The notes: generated by a model not told the origin, from the sequence alone. A stretch of DNA of 64,000 bases from Beta vulgaris subsp. vulgaris (GCF_026745355.1 NC_079208.1:48659510-48723509), one strand, 5' to 3'. Positions 1-13,196 are shown, counted from the stretch's first letter. Translations and numbers: made by a program.

Positions 1-3000
1 ATTCTATTCAAATTGATTAACTATTGCAACTACGCTCTGATTCTCAGACTCTATTCCGATAAATTTCTACAGAAAATCCGATAGAGTTTCCTTTGAAAAT
101 AGGACAACGCTAAAGCGAAAAATAATATGAACCTGTTACAATTTCAACTTATAAAATATTTCCAAATCCCAAAGCTGAACAACCTCAACGCTTTCGCGGA
201 GCAACAACCAACAGAGAATCAGGAGCACTAGCTAACGATTCTTAAATGAAGAAATAGATTATAGAAAACAAACGATTAACTATTACAAGTGGAGCGTCCT
301 CACTTCAATAACAAATATAATACTGCACCATCTCGTATCTCCTTCAACTTGCAAAAGAATAACTCACGGCTTCAACCTGAAACATATAAAATACTGCCAC
401 CCACCAAGTGACAGGCCACAGAAATGACAAAACAATGTACACACATCAGCAAAGCTGAGTACTAAACCCGTAAATAAGAGTAACACATGCTTTGGTGGCT
501 TTTACTTGAAAGCGACTCAGCAGTCAACATAAACACTTTGTCATAACATGCATCACATCAACTCATGTTGACAACATACTTATACATCTTTATCTAATTG
601 TTCCTTTCCTACTACATCGTCGTTCACATAACAGCAAACCCAACAACGTGACTTCAAACAATCACAGATACATATCTCAATAGAAACTAATAATCAACCT
701 TTCAACATATCACGATCCCTTATAAGGAATCTGGGTTTACCAACTTTGATATAAGTAATATACTTTACTTCCTTTAATTGATTTCTTATCAGAATCCAAC
801 CTTATGCTTTCATACTCTATTAATCAATCCTTTAAGCTGTCCTACACAAACCTTTATGAGGCAACAAATAACATAATAACTTTCCCTATCATAACGATTC
901 CTTATCGGGAATTCAATAACGAGATACGATTCCTTATCGGGAATCCACATAACAAGATACGATTCCTTATCAGGAATCTAACGTTAGTATCACTTACCAT
1001 GATATGCCTCCTTATCAGGAAACCAATATCGATATTCATATTCATATACTGAATAAACATTCACTACTTACCTGATATGATTCCTTATCCGGAATCCAAT
1101 ATCGAAACAACTTACCACGATACGATTCCTTATCGGGAATCCATTATCGATATAACTTTCATACTCTGAGATAACATTCCTTTTAACCAGGGGGAAAGAG
1201 AACGCGGCGGAGGAGACAAAGCTTACACTCCGACAGGGGGTCGTCACCCAACCATTCATTTACTTTTGGCCAATAACCGCGACTAGTCCGGAGTACATTT
1301 TTCCGCTGATTTCATTAGCCATCCACAGGTTTCACATTACCTGATATATCACCCGATTATCGCCCCACAGAGCAATGGGCAGGTTTCCCTGTGGGGCCCC
1401 CAAGGTTCACAGTCCATGGGGCACTGTTCACGTCACATCATCCGTCGACTCAGACGAGGCTACTTTCCCCTTTCAAATTCCTTTCGATTATCGTTCATAA
1501 ATCAATCAGATCATTCATATAACTCGTCCAATAATTTAGTAATCCTTAATAAAGAATCAAACCAAGTGATTTCCCTCGCAGATGACCATAATCATTTAAC
1601 ATATAACTCTTATAAATACGTACTTCAAATTGATACATCTATGCTGTTCATTTCCAATTACCATTATAGTACTTGTGAACCACAACTGGTAGTAATTAAT
1701 CATGTTGATAAAATAGCCACAACAATATCACTAGGTCTCTCAGTTAGAATTGACTAACGAGAGTTATCAAGCCAATTCCACACATGCCTTTGCATATAGA
1801 TAGTTCGTACTACTTCTCTTTTCCTACTTATCAATCTATATTCATCTTGATAATAGTATTCGTTATCTAAGTCTTGACAATACTTACCATACCTATGTCT
1901 CTCTCTTAGAATTAACTGAGGAGAGTTAACTCAAACTCCACAACTCGAGATTAATGAAACAAAGGTCGATTAGACCTAATCAATTATGGGCCATGTTATC
2001 TCGTAAGTTCGATTCCAATACCCTTATAAATGTCAACAATTAATGGATCATATTCTTACTTAGTATAGCGAGTCAACCTCCCTTCTAATTAGAAGTCATT
2101 TAATTATGTAACTCAAACTATTTTAAAGTAATGCACAAACTTGCACTTAAGTAATTTTATAAACCAACTTATTAGTCCTCTCAATTCTAATCAATCAACA
2201 TCACTTTATTATATTATTCTATTTATAGTTATCCAACTAAAATACTTTATCAAACACATCTTCACTAATCTAATCCATAGTTAAGTAATCTAACTTTCAT
2301 ACTCTTCATATTATTATAGTAATTAGTTAATCCTTTCTTTCACTTCATGTGACATTATCAATTAGGTTGATCCATTTGAGCAGTCTACTCAAATTATTCT
2401 TCCCCATAGTATCATTGATAACTCTAGTCAGATTTTCATATAACTAATCTTTTATTTATAGAATTACACCCAACCAGTTCTAGAACATCATTCTAGTTAC
2501 AGGTAGAAAACTTATCACAAACTTACCACATCAGTCCACTTATTAATATAGTATATACTTTAACAAAATGATAAAGTACAATTAGAATTCTAATTATATA
2601 TTAGGTATGCCACCTTCCACAATTCAGTGAACTTCCATCAACAACGTAGAAACAACTTTCATGTATCGCATAAACAAAATCAATAACATAATTCCATTAC
2701 TATATCAATCTGTTACTCAAGTCGGCTTCAAACGCTAATAAAGACCATTTAAGCCAAAACCAAGACTTCTATATCATAATTAACAATGAACTCGAACAAC
2801 ATATTATTCTAATTAATAACATGAATATTATTTAAGGATTAACAACTTTCTATTATCATTAGAACCAAGCAATATAGATTAACTCTTGATAGCTCACAAC
2901 ATTCCAATTCTTTAACTATTAACAAGTATTTCTCATCTAGTTCATTATATAAAACTAACTCAAATCACTTTTCTTAAATAAAGAAATCATCCCTCATGAA

Positions 3001-5335
3001 TAATCTAATTACAACTCATTGATTAGCAGACAACTAAACTGACATGTTCACCCTTATGCTAATAACCTTCTAAGAACAATCATGGCTCTTCAAATAACTC
3101 TTCGCTTCATAACTCAATTCATGATTTCACTTTAATACTATTAAGTAATATCAATTATCCTTTCTCACTAATTAACGAATCAAATAAACCAATCCAAGTA
3201 ATATCAGTAATCATATCTTGTCACTCTTACTGTAAACTATCCTACGAATTTAAATTACAAACTCTAGTAAAATAAACAATTCAATAGGTTACTTACTATC
3301 CAACGTGGCGAGAGTAAAACTTCAGTCACTCAAACATTCAAACTAAACCAACCCTTCTAAGTAAACTGATTTAGGAACTTATAATTACAAATCCTCTCAG
3401 AAATCAACATTACACCAATTTAATTTATTACTTAAGTAAAAGAGCTTCCTCAATCTCAATTTACCACCAACAATTCCCCATTTATGAAATCAACTAGCAC
3501 AAACACAAATCAATTTTGATATATTGATTCATAACCAATTCACAATAATTCATCATCATATCAACAATAATTCAATATTATCAACTACATCAAACATCAA
3601 CAACTCATAATCAATTCACTAATCTTCAATTAGAATTAAAGAAAAAAAACAGAATTAGTATCAAAGAAAGGAGAACACGGTGTAGTACCTTTGGTACTTC
3701 GCCGACCACCGACACGCCGCTACCACTGTAGGTGGCAGTACCAACAAATCGACGGGGCAGGGAGATAACACAACTGCAGCAGCAACAACAATGAAAGGAG
3801 AGGGAAACACGAGCAGGGCCCCTTTCACAGTCGCACCACCAACGAGGGTTGTGCGACCAACCTCCGGCAATCAATAACAACAGTCGCGACATCACCGACC
3901 AACCACGAGCAAGCAAAGCACTGGCAAACCGACACACCGACGAACAACAATAGGGCATGAAGAGGACGAAAGAGAACGGAGGAGAGAGACACGGCGGTGG
4001 CCGACATCAAAGCTCCGACGAGCAGCAACAAAACACCGTGAAAGGGAAGCAGGGGGAGAACGAGAGAAGAGAGAAACAGGGAATTCGGGTTTTGAAATTT
4101 CACGGGGGTTGGGGTTTCAATTTTGGGGGTTTTGGGTTTAGAAAGTACCACGGGGAGAGAGGAAACAAATGGGTTGGGATTTTGTTTGGGTTGTGAGTGA
4201 ATAGAAGATTCGAGAGAAAGAAAGAAGTAATTGGGGTGGGTTTTGGGTCTTATCTCCCAAACCGACACAGGGAGATAAATGAAACAAAAACTGACCCAAC
4301 TTAATAAAACGCGACCATTCAGTTTCATATTTTGAATAAATACTACTTAAATAAATTTTATATAACTGAAAACCAAAATATCCATTGAATAACAAAATTA
4401 ATAACTTCTCGAAATCAAATATATAAATATATTACAAACGCGACAAATAAAAAAAATCATATTCCAACATAAATAAAATAAGAAATACGACACACAATTA
4501 ACTTAATAAATATAATTAATATTTAATTGAGCGCATTTAAAATAGGCTATTACATTTATGCTTATCATATAAAATATAGATGAATCAAAATTACTTATTA
4601 AAACAGTAATTTAAAACTAATAATCATGATTAACAACAAAAGAAAGCATAAAAAATATAGTCTTTAATGGAATCTTGAGAAAGAAGAAAAGAAAACAACC
4701 AACAAAGAAGAGAACAAGGAGGCGCCGACAAGGGAGGGACGCAGCACAGCAGCCGGCGGTGGTTGCTTGGTGATTTTCGAATACTTGGTGACGTTCCTTG
4801 TTGAAGAAGAAACGTTACTTGAACAATATAAAAGGGTTTGAAGGAAGAATCGAAAAGAACGTGCAAAGAGAGAGAGAGAGAGGCCGTGTGATGTGAATGG
4901 CGTGAAGGAGAGAGAGAAAAATAATCTTGTGTGGGGTAAAATAATTGGGTATTAGGACATTTATAAAAAGGGCTTCCTTTTTGGGCTTAGGAAAAGAGAT
5001 AACGTTTAGTGAAAATTGATGATGAACAAGATAAATAATTTGGGACTTTAATCATCAATATGACTCTTTCTCTTTTTATCCTTTTAGGATTTTTAGGTTC
5101 CTCAATTCTATTAGACTTCTTTTTCAATATAAATTAGTATTTAAAACTTTTATCAAAGCATGTTTAATTAAAATGTTTTCAACTTTATTAAATCATGAAA
5201 ATAATTTCATTTGACTTTTAAAATAGTCAACCTTTTTAAATAGTCAAATCATTTTAAAACTAATTTGTGTCTAAATATAAATATATAAATACTAAAATAT
5301 ATTTATAAAATCCTTTAAAATTATGGGAAATTACA
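1..5335 (+). mobile_element. Probable large LTR-element sequence, left end outside window
   Basis: There is no credible gene here; open frames are short and overlap on both strands. The right edge ends in GGGAAATTACA, a CA-type LTR end, just where the base composition changes. The composition (AT-rich, an array of palindromes at 714-1142, a GC-rich leader-like block at 3660-4190 and another near 4700-4880) resembles the better-bounded LTR unit at 54058-57001. No protease, integrase or reverse transcriptase motif was seen. The start would lie before base 1, so neither a target duplication nor the element type can be confirmed. It could equally be several LTR fragments. Confidence 0.4.
714..1142. 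repeat. Array of seven imperfect palindromes
   Basis: Seven copies of a 19-base dyad, best form GATTCCTTATCGGGAATCC, start near 714, 896, 928, 961, 1006, 1079 and 1124. Each is an inverted repeat of GATTCC/GGAATC around a TTATCGG-type centre. The spacing is irregular after the second copy (32, 33, 45, 73, 45 bases). Arms are conserved better than the DNA between them. This looks like a repeat inside LTR DNA, not a host regulatory array. Confidence 0.75.
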
Positions 5336-6880
5336 GAAAATGTGGGTGACAAGAATGTCCTGGTTGGCACATAGTGGGTGTGCATGCTGCAAAGCTTCCA
5401 TAACTAGTTCAAAACAAAAACGTTTTTTAATTTAACTTTTACCATTGTTAAAATATGGAGTTATTTACAATCCCTAACTATTCATAAATATGTTCTAAAT
5501 ACCAAATCCAAGCGCAAATAACAATCGAGATTTATTGTTTGTTCAAAACCCTAACCCTAACCCTAATTAGGTAAAAATCAATTTTAAATTTTACCTTAAT
5601 TATCAAACCCTAAACGTAATTAACAATATTAAACAAACAAATCCAACAAAATTAGCTTAAACTAGTTCAAAAAAAAAACTTTTTAACAACAAACCATACG
5701 TGCAAAACCCAAAAAACAAACATTACTTCTTACTCCACCAAACCCAACAACCAAAAAGGAAAGCATAAAGTACAAGAAAAAGACATAAATGAAGAAGTGT
5801 TAAAAAAATTGAGTAAATGAAGAATATACCTTGTTCAAAACTCTCAGTTACTCTTGGAAAATTCCTTGGTGGTGATGCTGACCACATGCCCTGTTAAATT
5901 AAATATGGAGTAGATGAAGAGGACAAAGATAGCAGTGAGTAAAACAAAGAGTGAGTGAGTAAAATTACAAGGAAGGAAGACAAGGAGTTAATAAAACCCG
6001 CCAAAAATATCGCCCAAATGATGAAAATGATTAGGTGGGTGGTTGTGCATCACACATGCTTAGGATAATGCATCAAGCGGCGCATTTAATTTAACAAATT
6101 TTCACCAAAAACTAACGAACGTTTATTTTGAGTATCCAAACTTAAACTTTTGAAAGTTCAGTTTCCAAACTGAAACAAAAGACAAAGTTTAGTACCCAAT
6201 TGTGTACCTAACTCTATCTTTTTGGGCAATATCACACCAAGTTTTTTTTTCCTATCCAATCATACAAAATTTTACGCTTGTCAATGCACTATTTTAACTA
6301 TTTATGTCTCCAACAAGTATCAATAATAACTAAAAAAATAACTAGTTGATATATTGAATCTATATATCAAAACAAAGAGTTACCTTAAATTAGAGTTTGT
6401 CAGTACTAGACTGTTAGAAGTCAGCTATGACCGGTTTGCCTTAAAATATTTTAACTTTTACTTATCTCATAGCATTCCCAACTTGTGGGATCCTGTTCTT
6501 AGATTGGTCCTTCAGCTTCAATAATTTGTCAAGTCACTTGTTTAAAAACAAATTACACTCATCCAATAACTCTTTATTTAAATAATTAAAACTAATTAAA
6601 GCCTCCATAGTATTCCATGTCTTCCGGGAGCACCTATAATTAGATGCTTCTCCTTACATTCACATTTTATATATGCACATTTTACATTTTGCTCATTTAT
6701 ATGACAAATGTGCAAAAATATGTTTGAAAGCACATAACTCTACACATGCTCGTGGGACTTGGGAGTAACTAAGAATTTGTAAAAGTGAAAGAGTTTACTG
6801 CATTTTAAAGGACCAGTATGGAAAGAGAAACTCAAAGTCGGAACAACTATAAGATAATCACAAGTTAGAAAGATTTTAAA
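5336..6880. other. Intergenic DNA, one candidate exon only
   Basis: AT-rich sequence without a supported gene or a bounded transposon. It holds three CCCTAA units at about 5552-5569 and a possible minus-strand exon at 5830-5890 described separately. Nothing else stands out. Confidence 0.5.
5830..5890 (-). other. Candidate internal or first coding exon of an unrecognised gene
   Basis: On the minus strand a 61-nt segment is bounded by a good acceptor (TTTAACAG) and a donor (GTATATTC). One frame is open throughout and reads GMWSASPPRNFPRVTESFEQ. The preceding minus-strand DNA is CT-rich, like a 5' leader, so the ATG could be a start codon. No downstream partner exon was found before the LTR-like DNA that begins at 5335. 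It may be a gene remnant cut by that element, or chance. I do not recognise the peptide. Confidence 0.2.
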
Positions 6881-7188
6881 GGCCATGTTTGGTAAATGGC
6901 TTTTGGCTTTTCAATTTGGTCAAACAACCAAAAAAAAGTGTTTGGTTATTGGCTTTTTGGTTGGTTTTTCAATTTGGTCAAACAAGCACCAAAAAGTGTT
7001 TGGAGTAGCTTTTTGGATTAGTTTTTGTTTTGTTGGCCCACAAACTCTCTAATAAACAACCACAACTAATTTTACCACACTTTTGCAAACAGTCGGCTTG
7101 AACAGCCAACTCAAAGACCAATGCATACAACCAATGCTTTCAGCCAGTCAAATAAGCCAACTAAAACAGCCAAACACAAACAAAGGCC
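6881..7188. mobile_element. MITE-like element, imperfect inverted ends
   Basis: The left end GGCCATGTTTGGTAAATGGC and the right end (reverse complement GGCCTTTGTTTGTGTTTGGC) are similar but imperfect. The interior has repeated CAATTTGGTCAAACAA motifs on the left and GCCAA/AGCCAAC motifs on the right. It is non-coding. No clear target duplication was found, so the family is not assigned. Confidence 0.4.
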
Positions 7189-7499
7189 AACCGCCAATTG
7201 CCAAGCAACTCCAAAGTCAACCACCACAACTGAGAATGAAGAATTAGGAGCGCAAATTCGTTTGTCTTAAACATGGAAGTTCTCAAGTTCAACTATGGCG
7301 TAAAAAGTGGCAGAAAGATTGGAATCAGATAATGTGCAAAGTTACGGGCAAATTTGTCTTTTCAGTCAAGTCAAAAAAGCGTTGAAGTTGCGTTTTTGTT
7401 CGGATGCGTTATTTTTGAATTTTATATCCGCCATGTGCGAACTGCAAAGCCGATGAATTACACTGTAGCATATTTGACGAAAATTCTATTTTTTATTTT

Positions 7500-7723
7500 T
7501 TATTTTTCAAAAAAAAAAGTCAACATGCGTCGGTCAATTGTTCTAGGTACTATCTTCATCTTCAACCCAGATTCGCAGGAGAGAGAAAATTCCACCATTG
7601 ATGCTTCAAAAAGGGATAGAAGAAAAAAGTTGAATGTTTTTCCAAGATTTTGGAATAAATTTCTGCTTCACCCAGATTTGATTTCGCTTTTCTTTGTCTT
7701 GGGAAATGAGCGAAAAAGTTCAG
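7500..7723 (+). other. Probable 5' leader exon of the MFS transporter
   Basis: This segment lies upstream of the transporter ATG and ends at a plausible donor, AGTTCAG/GTTTGTTTG, at 7724. The transporter start codon at 8963 sits directly after an acceptor (TTGCTTTTGCAG). An untranslated first exon joined over a 1.2-kb leader intron is therefore the simplest model. The transcription start is not resolved. The open frame across this segment looks like chance. Confidence 0.35.
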
Positions 7724-8962
7724 GTTTGTTTGTATCCTTACTTTTGAATTTTTGATTGGTAATTCTTATTTTCATCAATTTGGGTGAATAATTAATGTGG
7801 GTTGATAAGTTTTTCAAGTGATTTTATTTGATTTGATTGTATATGAATATGATGGTTGACTTGATAATTTGGGTGATTGCTAAAATCTGTAGATTTGATT
7901 TATGGAGATCCCATTTTTGTTTTTGATTTTGTTTTTCCAAGAATGTAATGTAGGAGCATGAAAATCACACAAAAAAATCAAGTCTTGATTGTTGGTTTTG
8001 ATTGTGTCTGTGTTACATACTATTTAGTTGGACTATTCACTGCCTTGGAGTTGAATTTAGTTTGGGGATAATAAGATGTTTCCCCATTTTGCCATTGGGT
8101 TTGGTGTGGTACTGTGGTAGAAGGGCAATACATAAAACGAAGATATTAATAGTCAAAGTAGTGCGTTCGAGATTGCTAGAATTGCTGAGTGTTCGTTCAT
8201 TTTGGAATGGAGGAAGTATAAAACTTAGTGCTTACTAATGCAATTGATTTGTTTGTGTTTGTTATTAATCAGTTTCCCTGATCACTATATTCTCTGATTC
8301 ACATTGTCAATTAAGTAGGATCTAGGGACTGTTAATTGGGTTAGGGATAAGGCTGTGTGTGCCTTGATATCTGGAGACTCTTCCTTTATAGGATTCATAC
8401 TGGGTGGGAAAAGTATTGCTACATGGTGTTCTTGATTCCAGGGTTTAACAGCTGAGTATAATGAACTAGGAAAAACAAGAAAGAGTTCTTGTTATCGGCG
8501 AGGAGGGTTAAGGTTTCAAACCCATTTTTTCTCTCTATGTGTGTTTGGTGATATGCCTGCTATGCTTTGAAGATTATGAAATAAGTTGCAGAGAATTGTG
8601 AAGATGTTCACATTGTTTGTGACTAATAATCTCCTTGAAGCATGTCATAGTCATCACGAAAATGTTTCGAGTAAGAAATGAATAATACTTTGAAGTACTT
8701 TCTCTTGGAAACACCGGACAATGGTGTGTGCAAAATTTGGCAAAAGAGCTAAATTTATGTTTAAGAAGTGAATTTGAATATATGTAATTTGTGAAGACCA
8801 TTGAGTATTTCACTCATTTGCTTTGATGCATGTACATTATTAGCAATTTTTACATGCAGATGGATTGGGCACTGTATTTTCTACGAAAGTGTTTACTGTT
8901 ATGCTGTAAGCGATGTGTTGTGAATTAAAGTCGGTTGATCATTTTTCTCTTTGCTTTTGCAG

Positions 8963-11900
8963 ATGGGAGATGATACGGAAACGTTCACGGTTGATGATGC
9001 CCTCATCGCCATGGGCTTTGGGAAATTTCAAGTCTATCTCCTTGTTTATGCTGGAATGGGTTGGATTTCAGAAGCAATGGAGATGATGCTTCTCTCTTTT
9101 GTCGGACCAGCTGTCCAGGCTGAGTGGGGTCTTTCTTCAAATAAAGAAAGTATGATAACCAGTGTGGTATTTGCGGGCATGCTGATTGGAGCATATTCAT
9201 GGGGCGTTGTTTCAGATAAGTTTGGTCGGAGGTGAGCTCTCTAGATCTTTTCTGTCAGTTGATCCCATTGTCTACAAAGCTATTTTATACAGTCAATAGT
9301 GTTGCACAATCTTACAAGCTAGTATAACATATAGTGAGTATAGATATATATCTGACTGAAGCCGGATCATCCATTCCTCTCTTGTTATTATCATTTGCAG
9401 AAATCTTACAACCTTTATATCTGCATATCATTTCACTTGTCTTGAATTTGCAATCAGACCTCAAACCCCTTCACCCATCTTTGTCAAGTGTATATTTGGC
9501 CTTATTATTGAAGTTCTTCTAAGAAAAGTTCTGAAGAGACCAAATTACTAACACCAGCAATCATGTAAATTTTCTCAATGGTACCCAAAACTTGCTTATG
9601 AAAGGAGTTATTGAAAATTTACATCACCACAAAAGGTCCATGATTATAGTTCTGGTGTCGCTCTATACATGTGCATATATTATAAAATTATTATAGTACA
9701 CATGCTTGTGTATTCATATTAAGGCATAGGCTTTATGAATTCCATATTACATATATTCTTTGATGTATGTTCCTGCTTTTACTTGATTGTTTTGCTGCTC
9801 CCACGCTTATAATTTGCTTATATTGTTTAGCTATATACTAATCCGATAAAAAAGAAGTTGATAACGTACGTTAAGTTTTTTAATTTTATTTAATCACGAA
9901 CTTTTTTCTTTGCTTGCATTTTATCTTACTTTCCAGGAATGGGTTCTTCATAACTGCAATTTTTACTTCAACAGCTGGATTTTGTAGCGCTTTTGCTCCA
10001 AATTATACAGCTTTGATTATCTTTCGTTTCTTTGTTGGTCTTGGTTTGGGAGGAGGGCCTGTGCTGTCATCCTGGCTTTTGGAATTTATTCCTGCTCCTA
10101 GAAGAGGTACCTGGATGTCTGTTTTCTCAGCGTTTTGGACTGTCGGGACATTGTTGGAGGCTTCACTTGCTTGGGTATGTTCTATAGCTGACACCATTCC
10201 AGCTATAATGACATAATCTTTACGAATGTGTTCTGATGGTTTTGTTGCTTTGGGGGCAGGGGGCATATATTGGGGATGGGATTTCATATTGGGTTTTTGC
10301 CAACAAATTACTTTTCTGTTAATGAAAAGGTAGGTGGAGAGTGTTTCAGTTATGCTCATTATATTTTCCCAATCTGTTCCTATTACTGAGCACACAAGAG
10401 TGCCAAGATTTTAATAAGTTCTCAACCAGCAATTGCCATTCTCTAACTGCCAGTTATACTTTGGTTCCTAGTTACTAGCCGCTTTGTTAAAAAAACGACG
10501 AGACTTTAAAGATCTTCTGTTTTGACTATATTTCTGGAATCGGTGTGTTTTGTTAATTTGTGGCCTATGCTAACATTTTACAGATGAAGTATTATGACAC
10601 ATGCAATTTAACCCATCTATATGGTATCACAATAACACTACCAATATAGTAAGGACTGAAGTGAATATTGTGCATGAGGAGCACACTTCTCGAGTCCTCT
10701 CTATCGTGGCAATAACTTCATTGCTAAATCCCTGCTGTATATCAGCCTTTCTCAGCAATGAGCCTAAAAATTGATTTATGGTCCAGTATGATAGCTGATT
10801 AGATCAATTTGTCCAAGTCTCGAACTTAAAATGCATCGTTTTGCATATGAGTGGAATTGGTATTTTCAAATTAAGCAAATTTAGAACATTGCAAAAGTCA
10901 TTGTACGTGTCAACTTAGTTGTATAAATGGCAAAAGTATGACGTAGACGTACGATTAGAAACATCTGATCGTGTACTGTATCCTCTAGAGAAGCTTGAAA
11001 TCTGTATTATGTAGTAAAAGTATGCAATTGGTATAACTTATAATATATTTTCACTGCATATACAAACATCTGTCTTTGACTAGTCAAGTGACGGGAGGTC
11101 TTCTTGTATTTTATACACTTGCATGCTGGAGCGGCTTTTAATCTTTTTCTGAATTTCTGCTTAGCGATGACTGTCTGCAAGAACTGAGACTGGAAACAAG
11201 GGGTCATGATTGAATTTCTTCTGATTAAATTTGCTCTATAAACTGCTATTGCAATGATATCTGGTTATTGGATTTCTTCTTGCAGATAGTTATGCCTACA
11301 TTGGGTTGGAGGTGGTTACTTGCATTCTCTGCAGTACCTTCTGCAGTTCTTCTCATATTCTACACCACTGCACCGGAGTCACCCAGATATTTGTGCAGGA
11401 GAGGTAGGACCGATGAAGCATTAGAGATATTAGAAAGGATAGCCAAACTGAACCACGCAGAACTCCCATCTGGACTTCTTGTTTCTGATCACGAAGTTGC
11501 CAAAGTTACTGATCTTCCATCTGAAGATGCATATTTGCTATCGCAAAACAAAGCTGAAAACGGAACTAGTGACAACATGGATTCTCATGTACAAAAAGAA
11601 GCCTCGGTCTTTACACTTTTTTCACCACAATTACTGAGGTCAACCCTGCTCTTATGGGTAGTTTTTATCGGAAATGCATTTTCATATTACGGCCTTGTGT
11701 TGTTGACGACTGAACTCAGCAACAAGGACAATACGTGTCCTTCAACTCATACTCGGTCAGAATCTGGAAAATCCGTGGATGTGAACTACAGAGATGTTTT
11801 CATTACCAGTCTTGCAGGTATCACTTTTGTAGTTCAGACTAGCAATGACCCTGTTACTCCTTGTAAAGTAACTAATTAATATCAGTTGATTCAATTATCT

Positions 11901-12783
11901 TCAGAGTTTCCGGGGCTGCTTCTTTCGGCAGCAATGGTGGACAAACTTGGTCGCAAGGTTTCTATGGCATCTATGTTCTTCCTTTGCTGTCTGTTCCTGT
12001 TACCATTGGCCTTCAATCAGTCTGGAGGCTTAGTAACCCCTCTTCTGTTTGGTGCTCGCATATGCATCACAGCAACATTCACAATTGTGTATATATATGC
12101 CCCAGAGGTAACTCACATAACTCAGTCTCCAGATCTTCCTTTATGACCCTAGTTCAACTTCGTGCTGTCAGTCTGCAAGAAACATGTCAAAAGACTTTTT
12201 TAGAATATGTCAACCACACAAGTGCCTGGAGGATGTCAAATAGATCAGTCTCTATATCTTATTTTTGATTTGTGAAAATAATCCTTATTGCATTTCTTTT
12301 CTATGGCTAGATGTATGCCCCAGAGGTAACTTACATCACTCACTCAGTCTCCAGATCTTCCTCTATGACCCCTAGTTCAGCTTTGTGCTGTCAGTCTGTA
12401 GAAAAAACATGTCAAACGACTATTCTAGAACATGTCAACCACACTAGAGATGTCAAATAGATTAATTTTTGTATCTTTTTTTATTATTATTTTCTTTTGA
12501 GTTGTGAAAATAATCTTTTCTTTTTTATGGCTAGATATACCCAACTTCAGTTCGGACAACTGGTGTAGGAGTTGCCAGTTCTATGGGAAGAATCGGTGGA
12601 ATGACCTGCCCTCTTGTGGCAGTGAGTCTGGTTCACGGATGTCACCGAACTGCAGCCATTCTTTTGTTTGAGGCTGTAATCTTTGTTTCTGGCGTATGTG
12701 TCATGTTTTTCCCTTTCGAAACAGCAGGCTGTGAGTTAACTGATGATCTATCTGACACCAATCAAGAAGTTGAACTAACATGA
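8963..12783 (+). CDS. MFS transporter, NiaP/SVOP-like (organic cation or nicotinate-type carrier)
   Basis: Five coding exons: 8963-9231, 9937-10174, 11286-11817, 11905-12107 and 12535-12783. They total 1491 nt (496 residues), all introns are GT-AG and no frame is broken. The protein starts MGDDTETFTVDDALIAMGFG and resembles the Arabidopsis NiaP-like At3g13050 family as I remember it. It has the MFS loop motif SDKFGRR after helix 2 and its second-half counterpart VDKLGRK, a central hydrophilic loop rich in charged residues (about 215-260), and the conserved stretch LGLGGGPVLSSWLLEFIPAP. It should be a 12-helix membrane carrier; family members carry nicotinate/trigonelline-like or other organic ions, and the substrate here is inferred only. 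The start follows an acceptor, implying a spliced 5' leader. Intron 4 carries a tandem duplication with a possible extra exon. Confidence 0.9.
12096..12534 (+). repeat. Tandem duplication of exon 4 end plus intron 4
   Basis: Two diverged copies (about 12096-12310 and 12311-12534) each run from the exon-4 tail (TATGCCCCAGAG/GTAAC) through matching intron sequence (CTCAGTCTCCAGATCTTCCT, CATGTCAA, CAACCACAC, GTGAAAATAAT) to the acceptor ATGGCTAG. The second copy so contains an acceptor, 15 exon-like bases (12311-12325, in-frame MYAPE) and a donor. The functional exon 5 follows the acceptor at 12534. The copies differ by several substitutions and small indels, so the duplication is not recent. 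Confidence 0.85.
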
Positions 12784-13196
12784 AGTCAGGCAGCTATGTA
12801 AATGTAACTATATTTACTTGGGCATGACACACCTCTCTTGCACGCTGCCAGCTGACTCCAACATCATCTCTGAACTAAGGATCTTAATTTTTTGTGAATA
12901 TACAAAATATTTCAATCCGAAGCATCCATACTTACAGCATGAGATAGCAGTTGGTTTCCTCTAAATGATGAGAGCTAGCTTAGGTAGATTGTTGATAATC
13001 TTTTAGCACTGGAGATTAGCATCAGGGTTTTTTGAGGCAAAGGAGTTCTGGTATATCTGTTGTTGAAGTGATCAAGTGACCTGAGATGTAAAGTCTTGTC
13101 ACAGTAACTTAACAAATTTATACGATACAACCTGATATTTTTTGCATAATTGGTTTGAGATGCCATAAGATCTGTTAGAAACTACTGTTGGATCAT
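12784..13196 (+). other. Transporter 3' UTR and downstream spacer
   Basis: Follows the TGA at 12781-12783. It contains no coding signal. The 3' UTR is expected here, but no strong single polyadenylation signal stood out. Confidence 0.5.

Noticed and set aside
714..1142. Palindrome array as a CRISPR
   Set aside because: Eukaryotic LTR context, irregular and very short spacers, no cas genes.
3626..4395. Overlapping minus- and plus-strand open frames up to 167 codons
   Set aside because: They overlap in several frames, are low in complexity and lie in a GC-rich LTR-like block; no domain recognised.
5552..5575. CCCTAACCCTAACCCTAA run as an interstitial telomere
   Set aside because: Only three units, and the unit is CCCTAA rather than the usual plant CCCTAAA; chance in an AT-rich, CCCTAA-prone stretch is more likely.
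7354..7755. 133-codon frame upstream of the transporter
   Set aside because: No domain, unusual composition, and it covers the probable leader exon and its donor; treated as untranslated.
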